NCBI GenBank assembly: GCA_020853235.1
Contig: JADYZG010000026.1
Span: 1-64,000 of the forward strand
Length of the DNA stretch: 64,000 bases
Direction of reading: 5' to 3'
DNA from: a bacterium
GTDB taxonomy: Bacteria > Patescibacteriota > Dojkabacteria > GCA-002793355
This document shows positions 16,285 to 24,212 of this stretch, piece by piece (the stretch's first letter is position 1; every line of letters starts with the position of its first letter). The position numbers and the translations under genes are program-made. The notes beneath the pieces are model-generated. The model saw nothing but the letters and a program-made list of their open reading frames with translations. It made no database searches and was not told the DNA's origin.

Positions 16285-18144
16285 ATGCCACTGCCCTACA
16301 CTGGTGTTGATATGCGTTTGTTAGCTGCTCTTGTTGAAAGAGGCTTGATAAAACCGGAAATCTCTGACCAGATAAAACTCGAATGTGCTCAACAAAATAA
16401 GTCTGAGTTGCAGATTATACTTGAGAAAAAACTTGTAACAGAACTTGATTTATACAAAACTAAAGCAGCAGTTTACAATGTTCAGTTTATTGAAGATCTC
16501 TCTGTTATTCAAACGCCTGCAGAACTTCTGGCTGGTATCAATATCGATGCATTAAAAGAACAACAATCTTTCCCCTTCGAAATGGACGAGACTCGCGTAA
16601 AAATTGTTATGGCTGATCCTTTTAACATTAATGCAATTCAATTTTGGAAAATTAAATATCTGCCAAGACAGATAGAGGTGTATACCTCTACTCCATCGGC
16701 AGTTTTTGAATATATCAACACTCGGTTTGGGAGTATGATTGGTGGAGATGTCCAAGCAGCCGTTTCCAAATATCAACAAGAGTCTGGCACAAAAGAAACT
16801 GTTATTTCGACTGATGATGTCGATGATGTGTCGCAGAATCTTCAAGGGGCACCTGTCGCAAAGATTGTCAATTCAATTTTGGTATATGCAGCTCAGTCAG
16901 GTGCATCTGATATTCACATAGAACCGCAAGAAAGAAGCGTCCGTATTCGCTACCGTATTGATGGTGTATTGACAGAAAAACTCACGTTGCCTCGAGAGTT
17001 ACTTTCACCTGTCATTGCTCGTATAAAAATAATGTCTAACATGAAGATTGACGAAACTCGTTTGCCACAAGATGATCGTCTCTTTATTACAGTTGGAGAA
17101 AGAAAATTTGACTTGCGCGTGTCTACGTTACCATCTGTCCAGGGTGAAAAGGTAGTTATGCGTTTACTTGAACGAACAACAGGTATTCCTCCATTGGAAG
17201 AATCTGGACTCCGAGGTTCGGGATATAAGCGGTATATTGAAAGTGTTAGTTTGACGAATGGTATCGTTTTGGTTACTGGTCCAACGGGTAGCGGTAAAAC
17301 AAGAACACTTGCGAGTACGGTAGCAAGATTAAACGATCCAAAAGTCAATATTATTTCAATCGAAGACCCTGTTGAGATTAGGATTAGTGGCGTGACTCAA
17401 GTACAAGTGAATCATGATATCGGATTGGACTTTGCTACTGTTCTTCGTTCTGTTTTGCGACAAGATCCGAATATAGTTTACCTTGGAGAGATTAGAGATG
17501 AAGAAACCGCCCGTCTGGCAATTCGTGCAGCACTAACTGGACATTTGGTGCTTTCGACTTTACACACAAACGGGGCAGTTTCCTCGTTGATTCGTCTAAT
17601 CGATATGGGGATTGAGCCTTTCCTCGTTGCATCGACTGTTAAGTGCGTCGTTGGACAGCGACTTGTTAGAACAATTTGTCCACATTGTCGAGAAGCAATA
17701 TTAGCCACTCCCGAAATGATTGCAGAAATAACACATATTCTTGGAGGAATTCAAAATTTTGATGTTTTTAGGTATGTCGAGGCACTTTCAAAACGTACGG
17801 CACCTGCCGAGGACTCTCCTGAATATAAATTTTCTCCACCAGTAAAACCTCCTGAGATGGGGCCAGAAGGAAGGAAAACAATTTACTTATATAAAGGTGC
17901 AGGATGCACTAAATGTGGGAACACTGGTTACAAAGGGAGAATGGCAATTTTTGAAGTTGCCACAGTAACGGATAAAATGGCATCTGGTATCGCAAGGAAT
18001 GCAGAGGTCGATACACTAGAAAAAATGGCAGAGGAAGAAGGAATGATAACCATGGTTCAAGATGGGTTCTTAAAAGCAATCGAAGGAATTACAACAATTG
18101 AAGAAGTCGCTCGTGTCGCAAAGAGTGATAGTGAACTAATGTAA
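16285..18144 (+). CDS. pilB: Type IV pilus assembly ATPase PilB
   Basis: Hexameric motor that powers pilus extension; 619 residues. The N-terminal 150 or so form a GspE/MshEN-type domain, followed by the RecA-like ATPase. Walker A is VTGPTGSGKT near 332, the Asp box is ISIEDPVEI, and Walker B/His box is GEIRDEE then LSTLHTN near 400-430. Four cysteines of the GspE/PilB zinc site are CPHC near 466 and CTKC near 541. First gene of pilB-pilT-pilC. Confidence 0.95.
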   Translation: MPLPYTGVDMRLLAALVERGLIKPEISDQIKLECAQQNKSELQIILEKKLVTELDLYKTKAAVYNVQFIEDLSVIQTPAELLAGINIDALKEQQSFPFEMDETRVKIVMADPFNINAIQFWKIKYLPRQIEVYTSTPSAVFEYINTRFGSMIGGDVQAAVSKYQQESGTKETVISTDDVDDVSQNLQGAPVAKIVNSILVYAAQSGASDIHIEPQERSVRIRYRIDGVLTEKLTLPRELLSPVIARIKIMSNMKIDETRLPQDDRLFITVGERKFDLRVSTLPSVQGEKVVMRLLERTTGIPPLEESGLRGSGYKRYIESVSLTNGIVLVTGPTGSGKTRTLASTVARLNDPKVNIISIEDPVEIRISGVTQVQVNHDIGLDFATVLRSVLRQDPNIVYLGEIRDEETARLAIRAALTGHLVLSTLHTNGAVSSLIRLIDMGIEPFLVASTVKCVVGQRLVRTICPHCREAILATPEMIAEITHILGGIQNFDVFRYVEALSKRTAPAEDSPEYKFSPPVKPPEMGPEGRKTIYLYKGAGCTKCGNTGYKGRMAIFEVATVTDKMASGIARNAEVDTLEKMAEEEGMITMVQDGFLKAIEGITTIEEVARVAKSDSELM

Positions 18145-18156
18145 CAACAGTAAAAT

Positions 18157-19653
18157 ATGGACCTAAATACAGGAACTCCAATAAACAATCCAAGTGATCA
18201 ACTACCTCCTCTCCCGGAGCAAAGTCCTGATCTGCCAGTATTTGCTAATCAAACACTTCCTACTCAGGTTCCACCAACAGTAACAAACGTTCCTCAACTT
18301 GCAAATGCCCCGATTGTTCCTCAAGTTTCTTCTGTGCCAACTCAATCGTCATCACCTGTTCAGACAGTAGAAGACACTGTTTTTGTGAATACGCTTTCGG
18401 AGCTAAAGAAACTTGCCGATAATCCCATTGAAGTACCAAATCAAATGACCAGTAGTCAAATACCGTCGACTCCATTATCAAGAGAATCTACAGTAACTCC
18501 AGTTGTTGAGCCGCCAAAATCAGAACCCCCAGTGGTTACTCCATCGGGAACAACGGATTATCAACCGGTTGGCAACATTCCGATGGAAGGTTCATATACG
18601 ATTAAGGCACTGCTCGATCTTGTTGTTCAGAAGGATGCATCTGATTTGCATGTTTCAGTTGGTTATCCACCAATGATTCGTATTGATGGAGATTTGGTTA
18701 CGGTCGGGAAAACAATACTTGATCCAAAATCGATTAAGGAATTAATCTATACTGTTTTGCCTGATGCTAAAAAAGAACAACTTGAAGTTAATCGTGAAGT
18801 CGACCTTGCCCACCAACATGAAACGCATGGCCGTTTTCGTATCAATGCTTTTTGGCAAAGAGGCTACCTTGCTGCTGCATTTCGCTTGATTCCCACACGA
18901 ATTCGAACCATTGACGAGCTCAAACTTCCAAGTCTTTTTCATAAGTTCTCAGATATGGAGCAGGGATTAGTATTGGTTACTGGCCCAACCGGGCACGGCA
19001 AATCAACTACCTTGGCTTCCGTCATTCAGGAGATCAATATGAAGTATCCAAAACACATTCTAACTATCGAGGATCCAATTGAATATGTTTTCCCACAGCA
19101 AAGAGCATTAGTTTCACAGCGAGAACTTGGAGACGATACGCACTCATGGAAAGGTGCACTCCGTTCTGCACTCCGTGAAGACCCTGATGTAGTGCTTGTT
19201 GGAGAAATGCGAGACCTCGAAACGATTTCAGCTGCGATTACTGTTGCTGAGACAGGTCACCTAGTATTTGCAACACTCCATACTAATAATGCTGCACAAA
19301 CTATTCAGCGTATTGTTAATATGTACCCAGATGTGCAGCAAGAAGAAATTCGTTCGGAACTGGCGGACGTCCTTGAAGCAGTTGTCGCACAACGCTTAAT
19401 TCCGATTAAAGGTGGTGGCCGACGTGCTGCTCTTGAAGTTATGCTGATGACACCAGCAATTCGGAACTTGATTCGAGAAAATAAAATCTATCAAATTGAT
19501 AATATTATTAGGACTAGTATGGATATCGGTATGATTACCTTAGAACGATCGCTTCTTAGCTTGTATCGAGAAGGACTTATAATTAGGGAAGACGCATTGC
19601 GATATGCGTTAGATACATCAGAGATGAATAGATTACTTGAAGAAATTGTCTAA
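18157..19653 (+). CDS. pilT: Pilus retraction ATPase PilT with long N-terminal extension
   Basis: 498 residues. The last 350 are a standard PilT: DASDLHVSVGYPPMIR near 155, Walker A GPTGHGKST near 275, LTIEDPIEY, Walker B LVGEMRD near 345 and the AETGHLVFATLHTN box. The first 145 residues are Pro/Ser/Thr/Val-rich and low complexity, an extension most PilT proteins lack; it may be a flexible linker to the membrane platform. It begins 12 nt after pilB without a ribosome binding site and its stop overlaps the pilC start by one base. Confidence 0.93.
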   Translation: MDLNTGTPINNPSDQLPPLPEQSPDLPVFANQTLPTQVPPTVTNVPQLANAPIVPQVSSVPTQSSSPVQTVEDTVFVNTLSELKKLADNPIEVPNQMTSSQIPSTPLSRESTVTPVVEPPKSEPPVVTPSGTTDYQPVGNIPMEGSYTIKALLDLVVQKDASDLHVSVGYPPMIRIDGDLVTVGKTILDPKSIKELIYTVLPDAKKEQLEVNREVDLAHQHETHGRFRINAFWQRGYLAAAFRLIPTRIRTIDELKLPSLFHKFSDMEQGLVLVTGPTGHGKSTTLASVIQEINMKYPKHILTIEDPIEYVFPQQRALVSQRELGDDTHSWKGALRSALREDPDVVLVGEMRDLETISAAITVAETGHLVFATLHTNNAAQTIQRIVNMYPDVQQEEIRSELADVLEAVVAQRLIPIKGGGRRAALEVMLMTPAIRNLIRENKIYQIDNIIRTSMDIGMITLERSLLSLYREGLIIREDALRYALDTSEMNRLLEEIV

Positions 19654-20876
19654 TGGAAGAAAAGAAATTATTTTCATATATTGCGGTTAATAAAGAAGGT
19701 GTTCGACTTAAAGGTACTAGCAGTGCGGTTACAAAAGAAGAAGTTGTTGCACAACTTTTCCAAAAATGGCTGACCCCAGTTTCTCTCGACGAGGTATCAA
19801 AGATTTTTTCATTAGAAAAACTTAAAGAAATAAATGTCGGTGGTGTTCCGCTTAAAGACAAGATGATTTTCTTGAAGCAGTTTTCAATCATGTTAAATGC
19901 TGGTCTTTCAATTACTCGTGCATTAGAAGTTTTGGCTGCACAGGCAACTAATCCGCGGTTTAAAGTGGTACTACAAGAAGTATTGAAATCGGTTTCTGGT
20001 GGTGTCCAATTGTCTGATACATTGGCGAAGTATCCTGATGTCTTCGACAATATTGCAGTCAATCTTATTAAGGCGGGTGAACAAAGTGGTAACCTCTCAT
20101 TAATTTTGAAAAAACTTTCAAAAGAGTATGAACAAAAGAACGCACTTAAGAGTAAGGTAACTGCGGCAATGGCGTATCCTGCAGTCTTGACTGTTGTCAT
20201 GATTGGCGTTGTGATTTTCTTAGTGGCAATTGTGGTACCTCAGCTTCAGGATGCATTTAAATCTTTTGGGGCTGAACTCCCCTTAATTACTAAAATCGTG
20301 ATTGCAATTAGTGAGGTGATTAATCGCTTTTGGTATCTGATACTTTTGGTACTTGTCGCTGGCACGGTTGCATTTCGGTATTTTCTTTCGACTCCTGAAG
20401 GGCTTAGGGTTTGGGATAAATTTATTATTTCAATCCCAATTTTTGGGCCAATTTTTATAAAAATCCAGGTGGCAACGTTTAGTCGTGTGCTTTACCTCTT
20501 GGTCAGTAGTGGCGTTCCGATTCTGCAGACACTCGAATTGACTGAATCGACACTCAGTAATATTTGGTTTAAGGAAGAGGTCGCTGCAATGCGTGACCAA
20601 GTTAAGAGAGGAGTTTCAATCGCTGTGCCGTTGTTACAAAGTAACTATTTCCCTTCGCTTGTGGGATATATGGTTAATGTTGGACAAGAAACTGGTCAAC
20701 TTGATGTTGTTTTACGTAAAGTGGCAAAGTATTACGATCTTGAAATTAAGACTGCAACGTCAACGCTTTCGTCGTTGCTAGAACCTATCTTGTTGGTGGT
20801 CATGGGGGGAGTAGTTGCAGTTATTGTTGCTGCTATTTATTACCCAATGTTCCAATTAACGCAGTCAATTAAGTAG
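19653..20876 (+). CDS. pilC: Type IV pilus inner-membrane platform protein PilC
   Basis: 407 residues with two T2SSF domains. The first, near residues 70-190, contains FLKQFSIMLNAGLSI and GEQSGNL. The second, near 270-390, contains TFSRVLYLLVSSGVPI and GQETGQLD. Three membrane helices lie near 170-195, 220-240 and 375-400. It couples PilB/PilT rotation to pilin insertion or removal. The start is in a TAATG overlap with pilT, so translation is coupled. Confidence 0.94.
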   Translation: MEEKKLFSYIAVNKEGVRLKGTSSAVTKEEVVAQLFQKWLTPVSLDEVSKIFSLEKLKEINVGGVPLKDKMIFLKQFSIMLNAGLSITRALEVLAAQATNPRFKVVLQEVLKSVSGGVQLSDTLAKYPDVFDNIAVNLIKAGEQSGNLSLILKKLSKEYEQKNALKSKVTAAMAYPAVLTVVMIGVVIFLVAIVVPQLQDAFKSFGAELPLITKIVIAISEVINRFWYLILLVLVAGTVAFRYFLSTPEGLRVWDKFIISIPIFGPIFIKIQVATFSRVLYLLVSSGVPILQTLELTESTLSNIWFKEEVAAMRDQVKRGVSIAVPLLQSNYFPSLVGYMVNVGQETGQLDVVLRKVAKYYDLEIKTATSTLSSLLEPILLVVMGGVVAVIVAAIYYPMFQLTQSIK

Positions 20877-20878
20877 CG

Positions 20879-20950
20879 AGTAGTTGAGTAGCCTATTAGC
20901 AGAGCAGTGAAGATGTCTGTTTATTACTACCCATTAAACTACTAACTACT
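20879..20950. repeat. Imperfect inverted repeat after pilC
   Basis: AGTAGTTGAGTAG (20879-20891) can pair with CTACTAACTACT (20939-20950) with one bulge. It may end the pilBTC transcript ahead of the pilin promoter, but it has no T-tract. Confidence 0.35.
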
Positions 20951-20962
20951 TATCTAAGTTAA

Positions 20963-20991
20963 TTGACACGTTCTCCGAAATGATTTATTCT
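20963..20991 (+). promoter_or_regulatory. Canonical promoter of the major pilin gene
   Basis: TTGACA (20963-20968), 17-nt spacer, TATTCT (20986-20991). Transcription would begin near 20998, giving a leader of about 24 nt without a Shine-Dalgarno sequence. A perfect -35 box is rare in this window and fits a highly expressed structural gene. Confidence 0.6.
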
Positions 20992-21021
20992 GTAATTATC
21001 TAAAATTGCTCTGATATATAC

Positions 21022-21612
21022 ATGAAATCAAAGGCATTTACTCTTGTGGAACTTCTCGTCGTTATGGCGATTATTAGCTTCCTTTCCGTTGGTGCGTTCG
21101 CCGGTTTAAGTTTCGGGCTTCGGCAATCTCGAGATGTGCAAAAAAAGAAATTAGTTGATCTTGCCCATACAGCAATGCAAGCATATTATGCAGATAATGC
21201 TAAGTATCCAAAGTGTGAAAACAACAGCAATGGAACACTCCTCTCACTTCCAGGTGTAACCTCACAGTGGTATTATTGTCCTGGAGCATTTCCACGAACT
21301 GGAACAGGTAACTCAACTGTTGGTGGTTACCTCATCAACCAGGGTGGAACAACAGGTGTTAAGGACTATTTAGAAGGTGAGTGGCCAACAGGTAACTCGA
21401 ACGCAGATCCTGCAGAAGGTGATAAATACCTACGTTACTATTACAGCCCAGGGACGTCTGCCGGTTCAGCCCTGAAATTCGCAGTGTGCATTAGCCTTGA
21501 GAATAAAACTTCTTCGCAGAACTTGAAGAACATCGATACCGGCGTGCAAGATTGTTACTGTGCTGGTACAGAATATGCAGAAGTTCGTTGTAAGGGTATT
21601 TCTCAGAGATAA
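21022..21612 (+). CDS. Type IV major pilin-like protein
   Basis: 196 residues. A very short leader MKSKA precedes the hydrophobic helix FTLVELLVVMAIIS with the conserved Glu at position 5 of the mature protein. The residue before the cleavage site is Ala rather than the usual Gly. The C-terminal globular part (residues 35-196) is rich in Gly, Asn and Thr and has seven cysteines. Its own strong promoter and position next to pilC and the prepilin peptidase suggest it is the main subunit. Confidence 0.88.
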   Translation: MKSKAFTLVELLVVMAIISFLSVGAFAGLSFGLRQSRDVQKKKLVDLAHTAMQAYYADNAKYPKCENNSNGTLLSLPGVTSQWYYCPGAFPRTGTGNSTVGGYLINQGGTTGVKDYLEGEWPTGNSNADPAEGDKYLRYYYSPGTSAGSALKFAVCISLENKTSSQNLKNIDTGVQDCYCAGTEYAEVRCKGISQR

Positions 21613-21614
21613 GC

Positions 21615-21620
21615 TATACT
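21615..21620 (+). promoter_or_regulatory. -10 box, leaderless promoter of the prepilin peptidase
   Basis: TATACT begins 3 nt after the pilin stop and ends 7 nt before ATG 21628. Confidence 0.5.
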
Positions 21621-21627
21621 CATCAAG

Positions 21628-22365
21628 ATGCTAGTACTCTGGTTTCTTTCGGGTGTTATTCTGTCAGAGTATATACAGCTGATTTCAGATCGTGGTTCTT
21701 TTTTAAATTCGCTCTGGGGGAGATCTAAATGTGATGAATGCCAGAAGGAAATCCCCTGGGTTTCCCTAATCCCATTTATCGGTAGATTTTTGAACGGAGG
21801 GCGTTGTGTTTACTGCAATAAAAAGATTAGTCTGAAGTACTTTTGGTTTGAACTCCTCTTTAGCCTTGGTTGGGCAGGAATTCTTTATGGTTTTTGGTAC
21901 CTTGGCGTCACTTCTTTCTGGATTTTGGCGCCTACTCTACTCCTCTACTGTGCCACGATACTGTTGATGTATGAAGATTACAAAAACTATTCAGTTCCTG
22001 TTACCTGGCTCATCTCATGGTTATGTTTTTATGCTTTGTCGTGGTGGTCTATTGGTGGTAGAAAAATGTATCTATCTGACACACTGCTTATGCTAGGCGT
22101 CTTGGCGCTTTCTTTGTTAATTGTTTATTTTAAGAGGCCCAAAAAAAACAGGTCAATATCCTCTTTGTTTGGAACTGCCGATATACTGGTACTTGTACAA
22201 TTTGCCTTACTCCTAGGATTTCAGAAAACGACGTGGGTACTAGTTTTTTCCATGATTGGTGCATTCTTTTTTTTATTGTGGCAGAAACGTTTAGAAGTCG
22301 GTCAACGGTTACCTCTTTTGACAGTCATGCTTCTCTGGGGGGTTATTGCATTGTGGTTTCTTTAA
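21628..22365 (+). CDS. pilD: Prepilin peptidase (A24 family)
   Basis: 245-residue polytopic membrane protein that should cleave and N-methylate the pilins here. The cytoplasmic loop has the two zinc pairs CDEC and CVYC near residues 36-72. The two catalytic aspartates are in YEDYKNYSVP near 117 and FGTADI near 181. The second motif reads GTAD where the family has GxGD. Six or seven membrane helices follow. Its stop overlaps the convergent pseudopilin gene by 4 nt. Confidence 0.88.
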   Translation: MLVLWFLSGVILSEYIQLISDRGSFLNSLWGRSKCDECQKEIPWVSLIPFIGRFLNGGRCVYCNKKISLKYFWFELLFSLGWAGILYGFWYLGVTSFWILAPTLLLYCATILLMYEDYKNYSVPVTWLISWLCFYALSWWSIGGRKMYLSDTLLMLGVLALSLLIVYFKRPKKNRSISSLFGTADILVLVQFALLLGFQKTTWVLVFSMIGAFFFLLWQKRLEVGQRLPLLTVMLLWGVIALWFL

Positions 22366-22904
22366 CGAATCGAGACATTGATAAATCGTGAAACATCTTT
22401 AACTGCGGCAATCTCTCCTAACTTTGCGGTTGACTCCATAGTGTATTTGAGGTTTACATTTGCTACCTGTGCTTCATCGAATTCAGGGGTTTCACACTCA
22501 ATAGTGACGTCAGTGACTTTGACATCCTTATAGGTCAGTACTTTTTCACAAGTTAGAGAATCAGAGTTGGCAATGCAGAAGGTATAATCTTTATTGTCGT
22601 TTCGTTGTGCAAAAAACACCCATTTATCGCTTGAACCCTTTGATTGCCAAGATACCTTTGGTATACCATTTTGTGTAGTACAACTCAAAGAGCGGGGATC
22701 TGCGTTCTTCACCCGAAGCTTAAAGTACTCCCCAACAAATTCACTTTCGTTTCTTACCGCAGTTCGTGCGTCAATTAAGTATGAGCCTAACAATAGGGAA
22801 TTAAAGGCTTGAATAACCATAAGGAAAATGATTGCAATTAAAGTCATTGAAACCATTGTTTCAAGTAAGGTGAACGCTTCAAATTTTTTACTATTGTGGT
22901 CCAC
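22362..22904 (-). CDS. Pseudopilin-like protein 3 (last gene of the pseudopilin operon)
   Basis: 180 residues. The leader MDHNSKKFEA precedes the helix FTLLETMVSMTLIAIIF, with Ala before the predicted cleavage and Glu5 present. The C-terminal domain is beta-rich with four cysteines. It overlaps the upstream pseudopilin by 14 nt, so translation is probably coupled. The likely role is a minor pilin that primes or tips the fibre; the subtype cannot be fixed. Confidence 0.82.
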   Translation of the reverse strand: MDHNSKKFEAFTLLETMVSMTLIAIIFLMVIQAFNSLLLGSYLIDARTAVRNESEFVGEYFKLRVKNADPRSLSCTTQNGIPKVSWQSKGSSDKWVFFAQRNDNKDYTFCIANSDSLTCEKVLTYKDVKVTDVTIECETPEFDEAQVANVNLKYTMESTAKLGEIAAVKDVSRFINVSIR

Positions 22905-23505
22905 TTGTACGATAAATAGTTAAACTTAACTTGAATGGTGGATATTCATTACCTAAACACTTTCCTTCGATACAGGCAACAATTATTTCTAAGCTGACGT
23001 CGTTGGGAGTGTCTCGATTTTCGTTGAATTCTTTTTGATTATTATCATGTCTAACTATGACTCTTCCGAAGATTTTTTTATTCGTTACAGACTCTGTTTC
23101 GTTTGACGCAGTCTCTAAACATCTTGGACCAATGAGCACCTTGTCTTCTTCGTCAAAGTGGCAATCTGCATAGGTTAATTTGGTTATTGATGGTGGGTTT
23201 GTATCGTACTTGATGAGTCCTTGAACACTTTGTGTAATAGTGGCATTAGAAATAGTTGCTGGTAAAACAGCAGTATCGCCAAATGTTTCATTCCAATTTC
23301 TATCTTTTGCATTGTAAATCACTTGAGTCGCTTCTGTTGCGTAGTTCCTCATTTTATCTTGTAATTCAAGACGTTTAGTGCGTTTTAGTGCATCGAAGGT
23401 CATGGTCGTTAGTGAAGAAAATACAAAGGATACGACAGTCAAAGCGACAAGAACTTCAATCAAAGTCATGGCCACAATTTTGTCGTATTTAGAGATTGAC
23501 CGCAT
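22891..23505 (-). CDS. Pseudopilin-like protein 2
   Basis: 204 residues. The helix MTLIEVLVALTVVSFVF follows the leader MRSISKYDKIVA; cleavage would again be after Ala, leaving a Met at position 1 and Glu at position 5. This resembles GspI/PilV minor pilins. Four cysteines lie in the C-terminal half. It overlaps the upstream pseudopilin by 17 nt and the downstream one by 14 nt. Confidence 0.8.
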   Translation of the reverse strand: MRSISKYDKIVAMTLIEVLVALTVVSFVFSSLTTMTFDALKRTKRLELQDKMRNYATEATQVIYNAKDRNWNETFGDTAVLPATISNATITQSVQGLIKYDTNPPSITKLTYADCHFDEEDKVLIGPRCLETASNETESVTNKKIFGRVIVRHDNNQKEFNENRDTPNDVSLEIIVACIEGKCLGNEYPPFKLSLTIYRTSGPQ

Positions 23506-24193
23506 TTATTTCTCCATTGCTTTTCAAGTTAAGTCGGTAACGATAGTAATCTGCGCTTTCTGTATACTTAATTTTTAGAGTGACATCTAAATCTCCTGTG
23601 ATTGCAGTTTCGCTTGTTCCTGTATCACAGTAAACATGCATTTCTCCGTTTATTGACTCGTAAATTATTGTAATGGCACTTGCACAGTTCGTCGCTACAG
23701 TAGTTGTGTTAGACTTTACCGTTGCTTCAATCTGCATACTTGTGGGTAAAAATTGAGAAACAGTTCCTTCAATACGGCGAAGTTTCATTTCAAGGTTATC
23801 TTGAACACAGGCTTGCGTGCCAGTTTCTTTCATTCTCCATTCTACTTCTAGACAAGGGTTAATTTTCGGGTACGAAATATAAAAGAATTGATTCCCTGCA
23901 ACTTCACGAAGCGCTTTAAATTGTGTCATTCTCCATTGCGAGCCAAGTTTATCAAAACGGATTCCAATGCCATGTACCCATTCTTTGTCGCTGGAGTTTC
24001 GAGTGATTAACATTGATTTACGTCTAACAATTCTTGTGCTTTGCACGTAAGACTTAATTTGTTGTTGTGCAATAAACGTATCTCTAGCTCTTTGAGACAT
24101 TCCAGAAGATAATAAAAGAATTACACCGAAAATAACTAAAACAACGAGTAATTCAACGAGGGTATATCCTGCGAGTCTGTTGGGGCGGCTCAT
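23489..24193 (-). CDS. Pseudopilin-like protein 1 (GspH/FimT-like)
   Basis: 234 residues. The leader MSRPNRLAG precedes YTLVELLVVLVIFGVILLL, with the classical Gly at the cleavage site. The region after the helix (QQQIKSYVQSTRIVRRKS) is typical of GspH/FimT minor pilins. It is the first of three overlapping pseudopilin genes convergent with the pilin-pilD block, and follows the DUF2207 gene by 19 nt. Confidence 0.82.
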   Translation of the reverse strand: MSRPNRLAGYTLVELLVVLVIFGVILLLSSGMSQRARDTFIAQQQIKSYVQSTRIVRRKSMLITRNSSDKEWVHGIGIRFDKLGSQWRMTQFKALREVAGNQFFYISYPKINPCLEVEWRMKETGTQACVQDNLEMKLRRIEGTVSQFLPTSMQIEATVKSNTTTVATNCASAITIIYESINGEMHVYCDTGTSETAITGDLDVTLKIKYTESADYYRYRLNLKSNGEINAVNL

Positions 24194-24199
24194 AGCAAC

Positions 24200-24208
24200 A
24201 TCGTATCA
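24200..24208 (-). promoter_or_regulatory. Extended -10, probable leaderless promoter of the pseudopilin operon
   Basis: TGA-TACGAT on the minus strand ends 6 nt before ATG 24193 in the 19-nt gap after the DUF2207 stop. Confidence 0.4.
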
Positions 24209-24212
24209 TTCT

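Noticed and set aside
19583-20200. A 205-codon frame on the minus strand
   Set aside because: It is antisense to pilC, whose domains are unmistakable.
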